A stretch of 64,000 nt of DNA from Streptomyces sp. Ncost-T10-10d (GCF_900091955.1 NZ_FMDF01000218.1:1-64000); one strand, 5' to 3'. Positions 9,284 to 19,083 are shown, numbered from the stretch's first letter. Numbers and translations: made by a program. The notes: a model not told the origin generated them from the sequence alone.

Positions 9284-11737
9284 TCAGGACGTGGCGTCGT
9301 CGGCCAGTTCGGCGACGCCGGTGATCCGGTGCAGCGGGTACGTGCGGACCTCGTCCGCCGTGTGGTCGTACGCGGTGACGAACCCGCCCTCGACCCGGAC
9401 GGGGGCGATGACGCGCTGGCTGGCCGCGCCGTCCGCGTTGACGTAGCCGATCCAGAGCGCCGAGCCGGTCATCGCGGCGGCCTGGACGGTGGCGAGGGTC
9501 TCGGCGGAGGTCGTACGGGGCAAGGAGCCGGACGAGGCCGGGGGCGCGTCGGCCGGGTCCTTGCGGACCACCGTGGCGGCCGTGTCCCCGGCACGGATCG
9601 CCCTCACTGCCGCGCCGAGCAGGGTGGCGTCCGGGACCGGAGGGCCCTCGGGCACGGGGACGGGAGCCGTGCGGGGCGGGGTGCGGCGGGCGCCCGCGCG
9701 GGTGATCAGGACATCGCCCTCGGCGGACTCGGCGGCCGGCGCGTACCCCATCTCGCGCAGCCCTTCGAGCAGGGACGCCGGGTCGACCTGGGCGGCCAGG
9801 GCCGTCGGTGCGAGGCGGCGCAGGCGCAGGGTGGCCGAGCGCCGGTCGGCGAGGATCTCGTTCAGCACGGCCTCGTCGTCGCAGCGCACGTACGAGGAGG
9901 CGGCGCCGATCCGCAGATGACCGTGGCGGCGGGCGACGTCGTCGATGAGGTAGCTGAGCGGCTGCGGCACCGGCGTACGGCTGTGGGCGGCGAGGAACGC
10001 GTGCAGATCGGCCGCGGACTGTCCGGCGTCCAGGGCGCGGCGTACGGACCCGGGGGTGAACCGGTAGACCGTCGCGCCGCCCTTCGACTCGATGTCCGCG
10101 AGGGCGGAGAGCATGTCCGCCAGCGGGCGCTCCAGCGGGCCGGGGGCGACGGCCGTCAGGTCGGCCTGGAGCAGGACGTGGTTCAACGGCTCCGGGATGA
10201 GGGGCGCGAGCAGCGCGGCGGCCTCGGCCGGCCCGGAGTCGAGCAGGGCGCGGGTGTGCGCGGCGAGCGCGCCGCGGCCGGTGATGCCGAGGAGCTCGGA
10301 CTCGTTGAGCGTCCACAGGGCGATCCGGGACCGCAGGTCGGTGGTGTCCCCGGCGGAGGCGGAGGCACCGCGCAGGGGGCGTTCCCAGCGGAGCCGGGCG
10401 AGCACGGTCTCCGGGTCGGGGGCGGTGCCCGGTTGCAGGGCGGCGAGGAGGGCCAGGACCCGGTGGCGCACCTCGGGGGCGGCGGAGCGGTCGAGGTCGG
10501 GGCCGAGGGCGGACAGGGCCCGGCCCTTGGCGTCCTGGCCGCCGACCAGACCCGGGGTACGGGTGGCGGCGAGCCAGGCGGTGGCGAGATGCACCCAGCG
10601 GTCCTGGGCGGGGAGTTCGGCCCAGTCGTCGTACGCGGGCGTCGGCGCGTACCGTTCGTCGGCCTCTCCGTCGGAGGCCAGCAGCCCGGCCGCGTAGGCG
10701 AGTTCGACCCAGAACGCGGCGACGGGCTCGGAGACGTCGAGGGTGGTGGCGGTCCTCTTCAGCTCGCGCACACTGAGCCCGCCGGAGCGCAGTATCGCGG
10801 GGCCGCCGCCGTTCCAGCTCTTCAGCAGCTCCTCGACGGTGCTCACCGCCAGGAACGCCTGGCCGGCCGCGGCGCTGTCCACGGCCTGTGGATCACGGTT
10901 CGCGACCGCCTCCACGGCGGGCGGCTGCGGTTCCGGCACGCGGTGGGCGCGTCCGGCCCGCAGATGCAGGGCGGCCTCGCGGGGCAGCACCACGGTACGG
11001 GTCGACACGGGCAGCAGCAGCCCGCGGTCGCGCAGCCATTTCACGGGCGGGGTGGGGTTCGGGGTGATCTCCCCGTACGGCGGCCCCCACACCAGCCGGT
11101 CCAGTACGGACAGGGCTTCGGCGGGGGCGGTGTCCAGCAGCTCACCCATCCTGGCCCGGTCGGTGAAGAGCGCGGACAGGGATGTCACGGCGGAGACCGG
11201 GTCATGGGTGGCGGGCAGTCCGGCGGTTGCCAGGATGTCCTGGAGGCGGCCCGGCGACATTCCGGCGGTCGCCTCCGCGACGGTCGGGCCCAGACCGGTC
11301 GGGGAGGGGTGCTGCGGGGAGGGCGCGAGGAGTTCGCGCGCGGTGCGCACCAGCCGCAGCCGGTCGTCCTCGCCCCAGACGAGGGCCTGTTCGCGCAGGG
11401 TGGTCAGGGCGGCGGGCAGCGCGTCCCCGATCGCCGTGTCCGCGTCGCCGCGGTGCTCGCCGTCGTCCCTGCCGTCGCCGGTGAGGAGGCCGAGCAGCGT
11501 CTCGTACGGGGCGGGGTCGGGGGCGACGGCGAGCGCCTCGGCGGTCTGCAGAGCGAACCGGTCGAGGTGTTCCAGGGCGCGTACGACGGAGGCGCGCGTG
11601 CCGGCTCTCGTCGCGAGCTGAGTGATGTCGCCCGGTACGGGGGTGAGGAGATCGGGGCGGGCACGCAGCAGCCCCGCCAACGACTCGTCGTCCCGGGCGC
11701 GGAGAGCTTCGGCGAGCGTCCGCGGTGGTGTGGTCAT
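9284..11737 (-). CDS. Helicase-associated / WYL-like large protein
   Basis: This 817-residue protein starts at ATG 11737 (MTTPPRTLAEALRARDDESLAGLL), with another ATG at 11743. The N-terminal half consists of winged-helix-like repeats resembling the XPB N-terminal helicase-associated domain (helicase_C_3-like). The C-terminal part (LWIGYVNADGAASQRVIAPVRVEGGFVTAYDH) has the I-x-Y and R-I-x-P-x-R-x-E pattern of a WYL ligand-sensing domain. No ATPase motifs are present. It lies immediately upstream of the XPB gene on the same strand, as in other actinobacteria, so it is probably an XPB partner or regulator. Upstream adjacency and repair co-function are inferred. Confidence 0.8.
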   Translation of the reverse strand: MTTPPRTLAEALRARDDESLAGLLRARPDLLTPVPGDITQLATRAGTRASVVRALEHLDRFALQTAEALAVAPDPAPYETLLGLLTGDGRDDGEHRGDADTAIGDALPAALTTLREQALVWGEDDRLRLVRTARELLAPSPQHPSPTGLGPTVAEATAGMSPGRLQDILATAGLPATHDPVSAVTSLSALFTDRARMGELLDTAPAEALSVLDRLVWGPPYGEITPNPTPPVKWLRDRGLLLPVSTRTVVLPREAALHLRAGRAHRVPEPQPPAVEAVANRDPQAVDSAAAGQAFLAVSTVEELLKSWNGGGPAILRSGGLSVRELKRTATTLDVSEPVAAFWVELAYAAGLLASDGEADERYAPTPAYDDWAELPAQDRWVHLATAWLAATRTPGLVGGQDAKGRALSALGPDLDRSAAPEVRHRVLALLAALQPGTAPDPETVLARLRWERPLRGASASAGDTTDLRSRIALWTLNESELLGITGRGALAAHTRALLDSGPAEAAALLAPLIPEPLNHVLLQADLTAVAPGPLERPLADMLSALADIESKGGATVYRFTPGSVRRALDAGQSAADLHAFLAAHSRTPVPQPLSYLIDDVARRHGHLRIGAASSYVRCDDEAVLNEILADRRSATLRLRRLAPTALAAQVDPASLLEGLREMGYAPAAESAEGDVLITRAGARRTPPRTAPVPVPEGPPVPDATLLGAAVRAIRAGDTAATVVRKDPADAPPASSGSLPRTTSAETLATVQAAAMTGSALWIGYVNADGAASQRVIAPVRVEGGFVTAYDHTADEVRTYPLHRITGVAELADDATS

Positions 11738-11818
11738 CCCCATCCGTCCCACGGTAGTCGCTCCGGACAGGCCCGAGGGCGCTACCGTCGGTGCAGGGCG
11801 CCAGAGGGGAACCATCGC

Positions 11819-12883
11819 GTGGGGATCGAGAGCGACCAGCTCGTCTACGACTATCTGAGCCGGATCGGGGACCTGGCACAGCAGCAACAGCTGTCCTCGG
11901 GGACCCGGATGAGGCTCGTTTCGACTCTCCGGGGCGAGATCGACCGGCAGCGCGGAACGCAGTCCGCGGACACCCCGGCGGCGGTCCGCCGCATCATCGG
12001 GAGGCTCGGGACACCGGACGAACTGGTCGCCGCTGCGGCCGCGTCGGCGGACGGGACGGTGGAGCTGCCCCAGCAGCCGGAACCCGCCGTGGGGGAGGGG
12101 CGCGGCATTCCCCGTCCGCGCAAGGGGATGCTCCGGAAAGACAGTTCCGGCAAGGGCGCGTCGCAGGCGCGGGCGGAGGTGCCGGACGGGGAAATGGACG
12201 GCGCGGCGGACTCCGTGGCTCCGGAAGCGGCGGCCGGTCGGGTGCCTTCGCCGCCGCACATGGCCGGTACGGACGAACTGGGGCCGTCCGGGAGCGAGCC
12301 CGACTGGTGGCGGATCGAGCCGGAGCCGTTCGGTGACGGGGTCGATGTGCCGGGGTTCGTCGGCGGTGTCGAGATCCCGGACATGATGAAGCCGCCGCCG
12401 GCCCGGGACGCCGTCCCGCGCCCGCGTACGGGCGACTCGGCGGACGACGGTCCGGCCGAGGACGTCGGCACCGACGAGGCCGCGCCGCGACGCCGACGGC
12501 TCCCGGGTCTCCGCCGCCGCGCCCCGCGCGAGTCGAGGGCCCGGGGTTTCTCCCACCCCTTCCTGCTGCTCGCCGCCGGGCTGCTGGTCGTGGGCGCCGT
12601 GATGGGTTCCTGGCTGGCCCTGGCGGGTGGCTGGCTGCTCGCGTACAGCTCGCGCAAGTTGTCCCGTGCGGAGGCGAAATGGGCCGCGATGGGGCTGCCC
12701 GGCGTGGTCGTGGCGGGCGCACTCGTCTGGCTCTGGGGCCGGACGGAGGGCCGCTGGGGCGAGCCGATTCCGCAGGACGGGATGGCGGAGGCGCTGAGCG
12801 GGGTGTGGCCGGTGGTGGTGCGCACGGCCGCGGTGGCGTCGGCGGTGTTCCTGGTGTGGCGGGCGCGGAAGCGGGTGGGGTAG
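11819..12883 (+). CDS. Integral membrane protein with HAAS-like N-terminus
   Basis: GTG 11819, behind AGAGGGGAAC, opens a 354-residue protein. Residues 1-75 (IESDQLVYDYLSRIGDLAQQ...) resemble the short helical N-terminal modules that precede membrane domains in many actinobacterial proteins. A long acidic, Pro-rich linker follows. After a basic stretch (APRRRRLPGLRRRAPRES) come three or four membrane helices, such as PFLLLAAGLLVVGAVMGSWLALAGGWLL. The function is not recognised. It diverges from the helicase-associated gene with an 80-base gap. Confidence 0.75.
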   Translation: MGIESDQLVYDYLSRIGDLAQQQQLSSGTRMRLVSTLRGEIDRQRGTQSADTPAAVRRIIGRLGTPDELVAAAAASADGTVELPQQPEPAVGEGRGIPRPRKGMLRKDSSGKGASQARAEVPDGEMDGAADSVAPEAAAGRVPSPPHMAGTDELGPSGSEPDWWRIEPEPFGDGVDVPGFVGGVEIPDMMKPPPARDAVPRPRTGDSADDGPAEDVGTDEAAPRRRRLPGLRRRAPRESRARGFSHPFLLLAAGLLVVGAVMGSWLALAGGWLLAYSSRKLSRAEAKWAAMGLPGVVVAGALVWLWGRTEGRWGEPIPQDGMAEALSGVWPVVVRTAAVASAVFLVWRARKRVG

Positions 12884-13027
12884 GCGCGGGTGAGGGTCTC
12901 CCGGCCGGCCGGTTCCGTCCTCAGACGCCGGGCGGGCTTGATTTTGCCGCGCTTGCGGGGCACCGGTTCGCCGGGCAACCGTCCTGCCGGGTACCCGTCC
13001 GGGCCGCGCCGGAAAGCGGGGCGCGGG

Positions 13028-13882
13028 TCACGACGCCGGCGCGGCCTGCCAAGGAGCCCCCGGCACCACGAGCGGCGAACCCGTCACCGGGCACGGGACG
13101 ATCACCGCGTCCAGGCCGAAGACCTCGCGCACGAGACCGGCCGTGACGATGTCGTTCGGGTGGCCCTCGGCGACGATCCGGCCCGCCTTCATGGCGACCA
13201 GGTGGTCCGCGTACCGGGCGGCCTGGTTGAGGTCGTGGAGCACGGTGACGACGGTCCGGCCGCGGGTGCCGTCCGCCGCCGGGGCGGTGAGCCGGCGCAC
13301 CAGGTCCAGGACCTCCACCTGATGGGCGATGTCGAGGTACGTGGTCGGCTCGTCGAGCAGCAGCAGATCGGTCTCCTGGGCGAGCGCCATCGCGATCCAG
13401 ACACGCTGACGTTGCCCGCCGGACAGCTCGTCCACCGACCGGTCGCCGAGCGCGGTGATGTCCGTACGCTCCATCGCGTCCGTCACCGCCCGCTCGTCCT
13501 CCTGGGACCACTGCTGCCACCAGTGCTGATGCGGCTGCCGGCCGCGGGCGACGAGGTCGGAGACGGTGATCGCCTCGGGGGCGACGGGGGTCTGCGGCAG
13601 CAGCCCGATCGACTGGGCGATCTTCCGCGTGGGGATCTTCGACAGCTCGGTGCCGTCGAGGAGCACGGCCCCGCCGCGCGGCTTGAGGAGCCGGCCGAGC
13701 GCGCGCAGCGTGGTCGACTTGCCGCAGGCGTTCGGGCCGACGATGACGGTGACCTGTCCGTCGGGAACGGCGAGGTCCAGCTCGTGGACGACGGTGCGGT
13801 CCTCGTAGGCGAGAGTCAGCTCCCGCACCGTGAGCCGGCTGGTCGCGGTCGCCGTGGTGTCGGACGTACGGGTCGAGCTCAT
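13028..13882 (-). CDS. Iron-siderophore ABC transporter, ATP-binding subunit
   Basis: This 284-residue FepC/FhuC-type ATPase has Walker A GPNACGKST, the Q-loop in LLPQTP, the ABC signature LSGGQRQR, Walker B LLLLDEPTTYLD and the switch His in VLHDLNQA. It energises import of ferric siderophores through the two FecCD permeases encoded just upstream. Its start overlaps the permease stop by four bases (ATGA type), so the three genes are translationally coupled. The start follows directly from that overlap. Confidence 0.92.
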   Translation of the reverse strand: MSSTRTSDTTATATSRLTVRELTLAYEDRTVVHELDLAVPDGQVTVIVGPNACGKSTTLRALGRLLKPRGGAVLLDGTELSKIPTRKIAQSIGLLPQTPVAPEAITVSDLVARGRQPHQHWWQQWSQEDERAVTDAMERTDITALGDRSVDELSGGQRQRVWIAMALAQETDLLLLDEPTTYLDIAHQVEVLDLVRRLTAPAADGTRGRTVVTVLHDLNQAARYADHLVAMKAGRIVAEGHPNDIVTAGLVREVFGLDAVIVPCPVTGSPLVVPGAPWQAAPAS

Positions 13883-14958
13883 GCAGTGCCTCCACTACGG
13901 CCGCGACCGCTGCCGTGGCCGCGGATGATCAGCCAGATCAGATACGGGGCGCCGACCGCCGCCGTCAGAACGCCCACCGGCAGCTCGGTGGGCGAGAAGA
14001 GCCTGCGTGCCAGCAGATCCGCGAAGACCACGATCACCGCGCCGAGCAGCGCCGAGCAGAACAGCGGGATCTGCGCGGTACGGGTCATCCGGCGGGCGAT
14101 CTGTGGGGCGAGCAGCGCCACGAAGTCGACGGGACCGGCCGTCCCGGTCGCCACGGATGCCAGGACCACACCGAGGGCGACGAGCCCCAGCCGTACCCGT
14201 CCCAGACGCACCCCGAGGGCCGTCGCGGTGTCGTCGTCCATCGAGACGGTGCGCTGGGCGCGGGCGGCCCACAGGACGGCCGGCAGCAGGATCAGCAGCG
14301 TCCAGCCGATCGGTGCGGCCTCGGACCAGCCGCGGCCGTTGAGCGAGCCGGTCATCCAGATCTGAGCCTGCTGGGCGACCAGGTAGTCGCCCTTCGTCAG
14401 GAACAGTGTGGTGACGGACCGCAGCGCGATGGCGAAGCCGATGCCGATGAGGACGAAGCGGGTGGCGTGCAGCCCGCCGCGCCAGGCGAAGACGTACACC
14501 AGCGCCGCCGCGGCCACTCCGCCGATGACGGACAGATACGGCAGCACGGTGTACGAGGTGACGCCGAAGGTCATCGCGCCGACCGTGAGCGCGCTCGCCC
14601 CCTGGCTGATGCCGATGATGTCGGGGCTGGCCAGCGGATTGCGGGCGACGGTCTGGATCAGCGCACCGGCGATCCCGAACGCCGCACCGACCAGCAGCCC
14701 CACGACCATCCGCGGCAGCCGCAGCGTGCCGACGACCAGCTCGTCGGGGGACGGCCGCCCCAGGATCACCTTCATGACCTCGCCGGGTGCGACGAAGCTC
14801 TCGCCGACGCAGAGGTACGCGATACAGACGCAGGCCAGCAGGACGACGAGGACGGTGGCGACGACGGCCGCCCGCCGGTGCAGCAGGAACCGGCCCCGCG
14901 CCCCGATCCGTACGACGTGGTACCCGGCGGGCCGCACCCGGACAGTGGTGTCGCTCAT
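13879..14958 (-). CDS. FecCD-family iron-siderophore permease (second subunit)
   Basis: This is a 359-residue membrane permease from ATG 14958 (MSDTTVRVRPAGYHVVRIGARGRF). FecCD features are clear: about nine hydrophobic helices and the conserved LRLPRMVVGLLVGAAFGIAGALIQ, NPLASPDIIGISQGAS and PVDFVALLAPQIAR blocks. It pairs with the preceding gene product to form the transmembrane channel of the importer. The start overlaps the upstream permease stop by four bases. Longer upstream frames contain only anti-sense-like sequence and are not part of the gene. Confidence 0.92.
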   Translation of the reverse strand: MSDTTVRVRPAGYHVVRIGARGRFLLHRRAAVVATVLVVLLACVCIAYLCVGESFVAPGEVMKVILGRPSPDELVVGTLRLPRMVVGLLVGAAFGIAGALIQTVARNPLASPDIIGISQGASALTVGAMTFGVTSYTVLPYLSVIGGVAAAALVYVFAWRGGLHATRFVLIGIGFAIALRSVTTLFLTKGDYLVAQQAQIWMTGSLNGRGWSEAAPIGWTLLILLPAVLWAARAQRTVSMDDDTATALGVRLGRVRLGLVALGVVLASVATGTAGPVDFVALLAPQIARRMTRTAQIPLFCSALLGAVIVVFADLLARRLFSPTELPVGVLTAAVGAPYLIWLIIRGHGSGRGRSGGTA

Positions 14959-15965
14959 GCGGGCACCGCCTTCCGGCGTACCAGAGTGACCAGGAAGGGA
15001 ACGCCGATCAGCGCCGTCATCACGCCCGCCGGGACCTCGCTCGGCGGGAAGAGGATGCGGCCGATGACATCGGAGACGAGCAGCATGACGGGTCCGATCA
15101 GTGCCGCCATCGGCAGGACCCAGCGGTGGTCGCTGCCGACGATCGCGCGGGCGATGTGCGGGACGGCGAGTCCGATGAACGCGATCGGGCCGGCCGCCGC
15201 GACGCCGACACCGGTCAGCACGGTGGCCCCGATGCCGCCGACGATCCGTACCGTCGCGACCTTCTGCCCGAGCCCCTTCGCCACGTCCTCGCCGAGCGCC
15301 AGCGCATCGAGCCCGCGGGCGACGGACAGCACGAGCACGGTCCCGACCAGCATGAACGGCCAGATCTGCTGGGCCACATCGGCCTCGCGCCCGGCGATGG
15401 AGCCGACCTGCCAGAAGCGGAACTCGTCCAGCGCGGAGGCCTTGGTCGTCAGCACCCCCATCGTCACCGACACCAGCAGCGCGTTGATCGCGGCGCCGCC
15501 GAGGGCGAGTTTCACGGGGGTGGCGCCCCCGCGTCCGCTGGAGGCGATGGCGTACACGGCGACGGAGGCGATCGCCGCCCCCGCGAACGCGAACCACACG
15601 TATCCCGTCAGGGTGTGGATCCCGGCGTACGCGATGGCCAGCACCACGCCCACCGAGGCGCCCTGGCTGATGCCGAGGATGCCGGGGTCGGCGATGGGGT
15701 TACGGGTGATGCCCTGGAGCACCGTGCCCGCGAGGGCCAGTGCCGCGCCGACCATCAGCCCGATCAGGGTGCGCGGCACCCGCATGTTCCGGATGACTTC
15801 GGCGGCGTCGGAGTGCCCGCCGTGCAGCAGGGCGTCGAGCACCTCGGACGGGGGTATGGAGCGGGCCCCCACGGCAAGGCTGAGAAGTATCGCCACCAGC
15901 AGCGCCGCGACAGCCGCCGCCGTCGCGAGTGCGCGTCTGGAGCGGCGTGGTGCGGCGGCTGACAT
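14955..15965 (-). CDS. FecCD-family iron-siderophore permease (first subunit)
   Basis: ATG 15965 gives a 336-residue permease (MSAAAPRRSRRALATAAAVAA) with the FecCD blocks MRVPRTLIGLMVGAALALAGTVLQ, NPIADPGILGISQGAS and PIAFIGLAVPHIAR. A TTG at 15989 would add eight residues but overlaps the iron-box side of the promoter. This is the promoter-proximal gene of the operon. No substrate-binding lipoprotein lies beside it, so the importer must use one encoded elsewhere. Confidence 0.92.
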   Translation of the reverse strand: MSAAAPRRSRRALATAAAVAALLVAILLSLAVGARSIPPSEVLDALLHGGHSDAAEVIRNMRVPRTLIGLMVGAALALAGTVLQGITRNPIADPGILGISQGASVGVVLAIAYAGIHTLTGYVWFAFAGAAIASVAVYAIASSGRGGATPVKLALGGAAINALLVSVTMGVLTTKASALDEFRFWQVGSIAGREADVAQQIWPFMLVGTVLVLSVARGLDALALGEDVAKGLGQKVATVRIVGGIGATVLTGVGVAAAGPIAFIGLAVPHIARAIVGSDHRWVLPMAALIGPVMLLVSDVIGRILFPPSEVPAGVMTALIGVPFLVTLVRRKAVPA

Positions 15966-15991
15966 CGGACCCAATCGAAAGCGAAGCAAAG

Positions 15992-16011
15992 TTAGGCTTG
16001 GCTAAGTCTAA
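15992..16011. promoter_or_regulatory. Iron box (DmdR1/IdeR-type operator)
   Basis: TTAGGCTTGGCTAAGTCTAA is a close match to the actinobacterial iron-box palindrome (TTAGGTTAGGCTAACCTAA type). It lies 27 bases before the first permease gene. Iron-loaded DmdR1/IdeR would repress the transporter operon here. Confidence 0.82.
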
Positions 16012-16073
16012 GCACCGCCATTCCGGGGCCCGAGGCCCGTACCGGGACCGCCGCCGTGCGCGGCCCCGTGACA

Positions 16074-16709
16074 ATGGATTCCATGCCTGCGCACCCACTG
16101 ACGGTCGGTTTCGACCTCGATATGACGCTCATCGACTCCCGGCCCGGTATCAAGGCCGCCTACCTGGCGCTTTCTGCCGAGACCGGGACGCCGATCGACA
16201 CGGATCTGGTGGTGAGCAGGCTCGGCCCGCCGGTCGACGACGAACTGCGGAACTGGTTTCCGGCCGACGCGGTGGCCGCCACCGCCGACCGCTACCGGGA
16301 GATCTATCCCACACACGCCATCGTCCCGACCCCGGCGCTGCCGGGTGCCCGGGAGTCGATCGCCGCGATCCGTGAGCGGGGCGGCCGGGCGATAGTCGTC
16401 ACCGCCAAGCACCTGCCGAACGCCGAGCTGCACCTGGCGCACCTCGGGATCGAGCCGGATGCGGTGATCGGTGGCCTGTGGGCGGAGGCCAAGGGCCAGG
16501 CGCTGCGCGAGCACGGGGCGGATGTGTACGTGGGCGACCACACCGGCGACGTACGGGGCGCCCGCACGGCCGGGGCGCTCTCCGTCGCGGTCACCACGGG
16601 CCCGTGCGACGCGGAGGAGCTCCGGGCGGCGGGGGCGGACGTCGTCCTGTCGTCGCTGACGGACTTCCCGTCCTGGCTGGTCGGGTACCTGGACGGGGAC
16701 GCGGCGTAG
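16074..16709 (+). CDS. HAD-superfamily hydrolase (phosphatase-like)
   Basis: This is a 211-residue haloacid-dehalogenase-type protein. Motif I is DLDMTLID, with both Asp residues present, motif II is VVTAK, and the motif III/IV region is YVGDHTGDVRGARTAG, with the GD-x3-D metal-binding acids. It probably removes phosphate from a small metabolite such as phosphoglycolate. ATG 16074 is chosen; ATG 16083 is an alternative. Its 3' end, from about 16527, recurs as broken copies at 19084 and 21296. Confidence 0.85.
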   Translation: MDSMPAHPLTVGFDLDMTLIDSRPGIKAAYLALSAETGTPIDTDLVVSRLGPPVDDELRNWFPADAVAATADRYREIYPTHAIVPTPALPGARESIAAIRERGGRAIVVTAKHLPNAELHLAHLGIEPDAVIGGLWAEAKGQALREHGADVYVGDHTGDVRGARTAGALSVAVTTGPCDAEELRAAGADVVLSSLTDFPSWLVGYLDGDAA

Positions 16710-16909
16710 GGCCTTCGGCGGGGGCGGATTCACTGAGCGCCGGCCGACAAGTGGGGTGTCGCGGACCGTTCCCCGAAAAGGTCGTCCGGTGCGGGGTCGC
16801 CACCCGTGTCGGACGGGGCCCCGAGACAACCTGATCGTGATCCGGAACATCTCCTCTCACAAGCCCGCACCACACCGGTGCGGGACGGTGAACGAGGAGC
16901 TGCCGGAGC

Positions 16910-18877
16910 ATGGCCCGACGCCCCATCCGCCCCATCCGCCCGATCCGCCTTCGCGGGCTCCGTGTCGACTACCCCCGCCGGGGAAGAAGCAACTGGCGCC
17001 GCTGGGTCCCTTCGTGGCGGCAGGTGCTGAGCGTGATCCTGCTCGGATCCGGAGCGCTGGCCGGGCTGTTCGCCGGGGTCTACGCATCCGTCGACATCCC
17101 GGACGAGAACGCCGAGGCGCGCAGGCAGGGCACCGTCTACTACTGGGCGGACGGCAGCCAGATGGTGAGCGTGGGCGCGGTCGATCGGCAGAACGTCACG
17201 CTCGCCGACATACCCGATTCGGTGGAGCACGCGGTCATCGCCGCCGAGAACGAGACCTTCTACTCCGACCCGGGGGTATCGGCGAAGGGGATCGCCCGCG
17301 CGGCCGTCAGCATGGTCAAAGGCGGTGAGACCCAGGGCGGCTCCACCATCACCCAGCAGTACGTGAAGAACACCTATCTCAGCCAGGAGCAGTCGGCCAC
17401 CCGGAAGTTCAAGGAGTTCTTCATCTCGCTGAAGCTGAGCAACAAGCAGAGCAAGAAGGAGATCCTCCAGGGATATCTGAACACCAGCTGGTTCGGCCGC
17501 GGCGCCTACGGCATCCAGGCAGCGGCGCACGCGTACTACGGAATCCCCGCGAAGGATCTCGACCCCAGCCAGGCGGCGCTGCTCGCGTCCCTGCTCAAGG
17601 GGGCGGAGCAGTACGACCCCGCAGGCGGCAAAGGCAACCACGAACGCGCCGTCGCCCGCTGGAAGTGGATCCTCGACCGTCAGGTGGAGATCGGCGCGAT
17701 GACGAAGGCCGAGCGGGCCGCGTACCAGAAGTTCCCCGAGCCGAGGCCGGCCGCCAAGCCGACCAGCCTCGGTGGCCAGACCGGCTATCTCGTCGACATC
17801 GCCAACAAGTACATCAAGAAGCGCTCGGGCCTCACCGACAAGGACCTCTTCCGGGGCGGCTACCGGGTGCACACCACCTTCGACAAGGCCAGGGTGGGGC
17901 AGCTGGAACGGGCCGTGCGGAGCGTGCGCAAGCGCGACCTCGACCCCGAGAAGCGCCCCGAGGACAAGTACGTGGAGGTCGGCGCCGCATCCGTGCGGTC
18001 CGACGGGGCCGTGGTCGCGGTGTACGGCGGAGCCGACGCGGTCACCCACTTCGCCAACAACGCCGACACCGCGGGCGTCCCTGTCGGCTCGGCCTTCAAG
18101 CCCTTCGTGCTGGCAGCGGCCCTTCAGCACGGCGACGGGATCACCCTGGACAGCGGCTACGACAGTGAGGGGCGTCTGATCAAGGACGGCCCCTACGCGG
18201 CGCCCCCCGCCCCGCCGGGTGCCGGTCCCGGCCAGGTGATGGTCACGGCGCCGACGACCCTGCGCGATGCGCTGGTCAAGTCGTCCAACGCAACCTTCGC
18301 GCTGCTCGGCAAGGGCATCGGGCTGAAGAAGGTGAAGGAACTGACGGTATCGGCCGGGCTGCACGAGGAGAGCCTGGCCCGCCTGGACAAGTCCTTTCCC
18401 CTCGGCACGTCCACACCGAGCGCGGTCAGGATGGCGGACGCGTACACCGCCTTCAGTAACGACGGTATGAGGGCCGATCCCTACTCGGTGACCAGGATGA
18501 CCCGGGACGGCGAGGCGGTCGAGGGCTTCGGGAAGCCCGAGCCGCGGCGCGCGATGGACGCCTCGGTGGCCAACGATGTGAACGACACCCTGGGGATGGT
18601 GGCCTGGACGCGGCTGAGCCGGGACGGGAAGTTCGCCGCGTTCGCCAGGCCCAAGGCTGCCGACGACCTCTCGGCGGGCGCGACCGGCGAGGACGACCGG
18701 ATGAAGTCGGCCTGGTTCATCGGCCACAGCAAGGGGCTGACCACGGCTGTCACGATGTTCCGCAGCAAGCCGGGCACCCCTCAACTGCTGGGAATGCAGG
18801 GCGTGGGCGGACCCGATTCGGGGCGCGGCAATGTCTTCCCGCTCCGGATCTGGAGCGCCTACGCCATGGGGACGTAG
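16910..18877 (+). CDS. Class A penicillin-binding protein with degenerate transpeptidase motif
   Basis: This is a 655-residue bifunctional peptidoglycan synthase. A basic cytosolic tail is followed by one membrane anchor (about residues 39-60) and a GT51 glycosyltransferase domain with ENETF at 113-117 and QGGSTITQQ at 142-150. The transpeptidase domain has the nucleophile motif SAFK (394-397) and SSN (458-460). The third motif is unusual: where KTGT is expected before the conserved SAWFIG block, the sequence reads ATGE (about 591-594). The glycosyltransferase should work, whereas the transpeptidase may be weak or altered. A GAGGAG ribosome site precedes ATG 16910. Confidence 0.88.
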   Translation: MARRPIRPIRPIRLRGLRVDYPRRGRSNWRRWVPSWRQVLSVILLGSGALAGLFAGVYASVDIPDENAEARRQGTVYYWADGSQMVSVGAVDRQNVTLADIPDSVEHAVIAAENETFYSDPGVSAKGIARAAVSMVKGGETQGGSTITQQYVKNTYLSQEQSATRKFKEFFISLKLSNKQSKKEILQGYLNTSWFGRGAYGIQAAAHAYYGIPAKDLDPSQAALLASLLKGAEQYDPAGGKGNHERAVARWKWILDRQVEIGAMTKAERAAYQKFPEPRPAAKPTSLGGQTGYLVDIANKYIKKRSGLTDKDLFRGGYRVHTTFDKARVGQLERAVRSVRKRDLDPEKRPEDKYVEVGAASVRSDGAVVAVYGGADAVTHFANNADTAGVPVGSAFKPFVLAAALQHGDGITLDSGYDSEGRLIKDGPYAAPPAPPGAGPGQVMVTAPTTLRDALVKSSNATFALLGKGIGLKKVKELTVSAGLHEESLARLDKSFPLGTSTPSAVRMADAYTAFSNDGMRADPYSVTRMTRDGEAVEGFGKPEPRRAMDASVANDVNDTLGMVAWTRLSRDGKFAAFARPKAADDLSAGATGEDDRMKSAWFIGHSKGLTTAVTMFRSKPGTPQLLGMQGVGGPDSGRGNVFPLRIWSAYAMGT

Positions 18878-19083
18878 GCCCACCCCCGTTCGCGATCCCC
18901 CCCGACGAGGGGGTCGGACGGTCGCGGGGCGGCCCGACCAGCACAATCCACCTCGCCGGTGAAGGCGGCTGCCGCCCCTTGGTCCTTCTGCTCACGCAGG
19001 GCCGGTGGGGCGCCGCCCTGCAGATGATCGAGAGCCCGGTCACCCCGTCCTGACGCCCCTGGACAACGCCCCTCACCGCCCAA

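Noticed and set aside
9329..11818. Extension of the 11819 membrane protein to a much longer frame
   Set aside because: The upstream part is antisense to the helicase-associated gene. A ribosome site and conserved start occur only at 11819.
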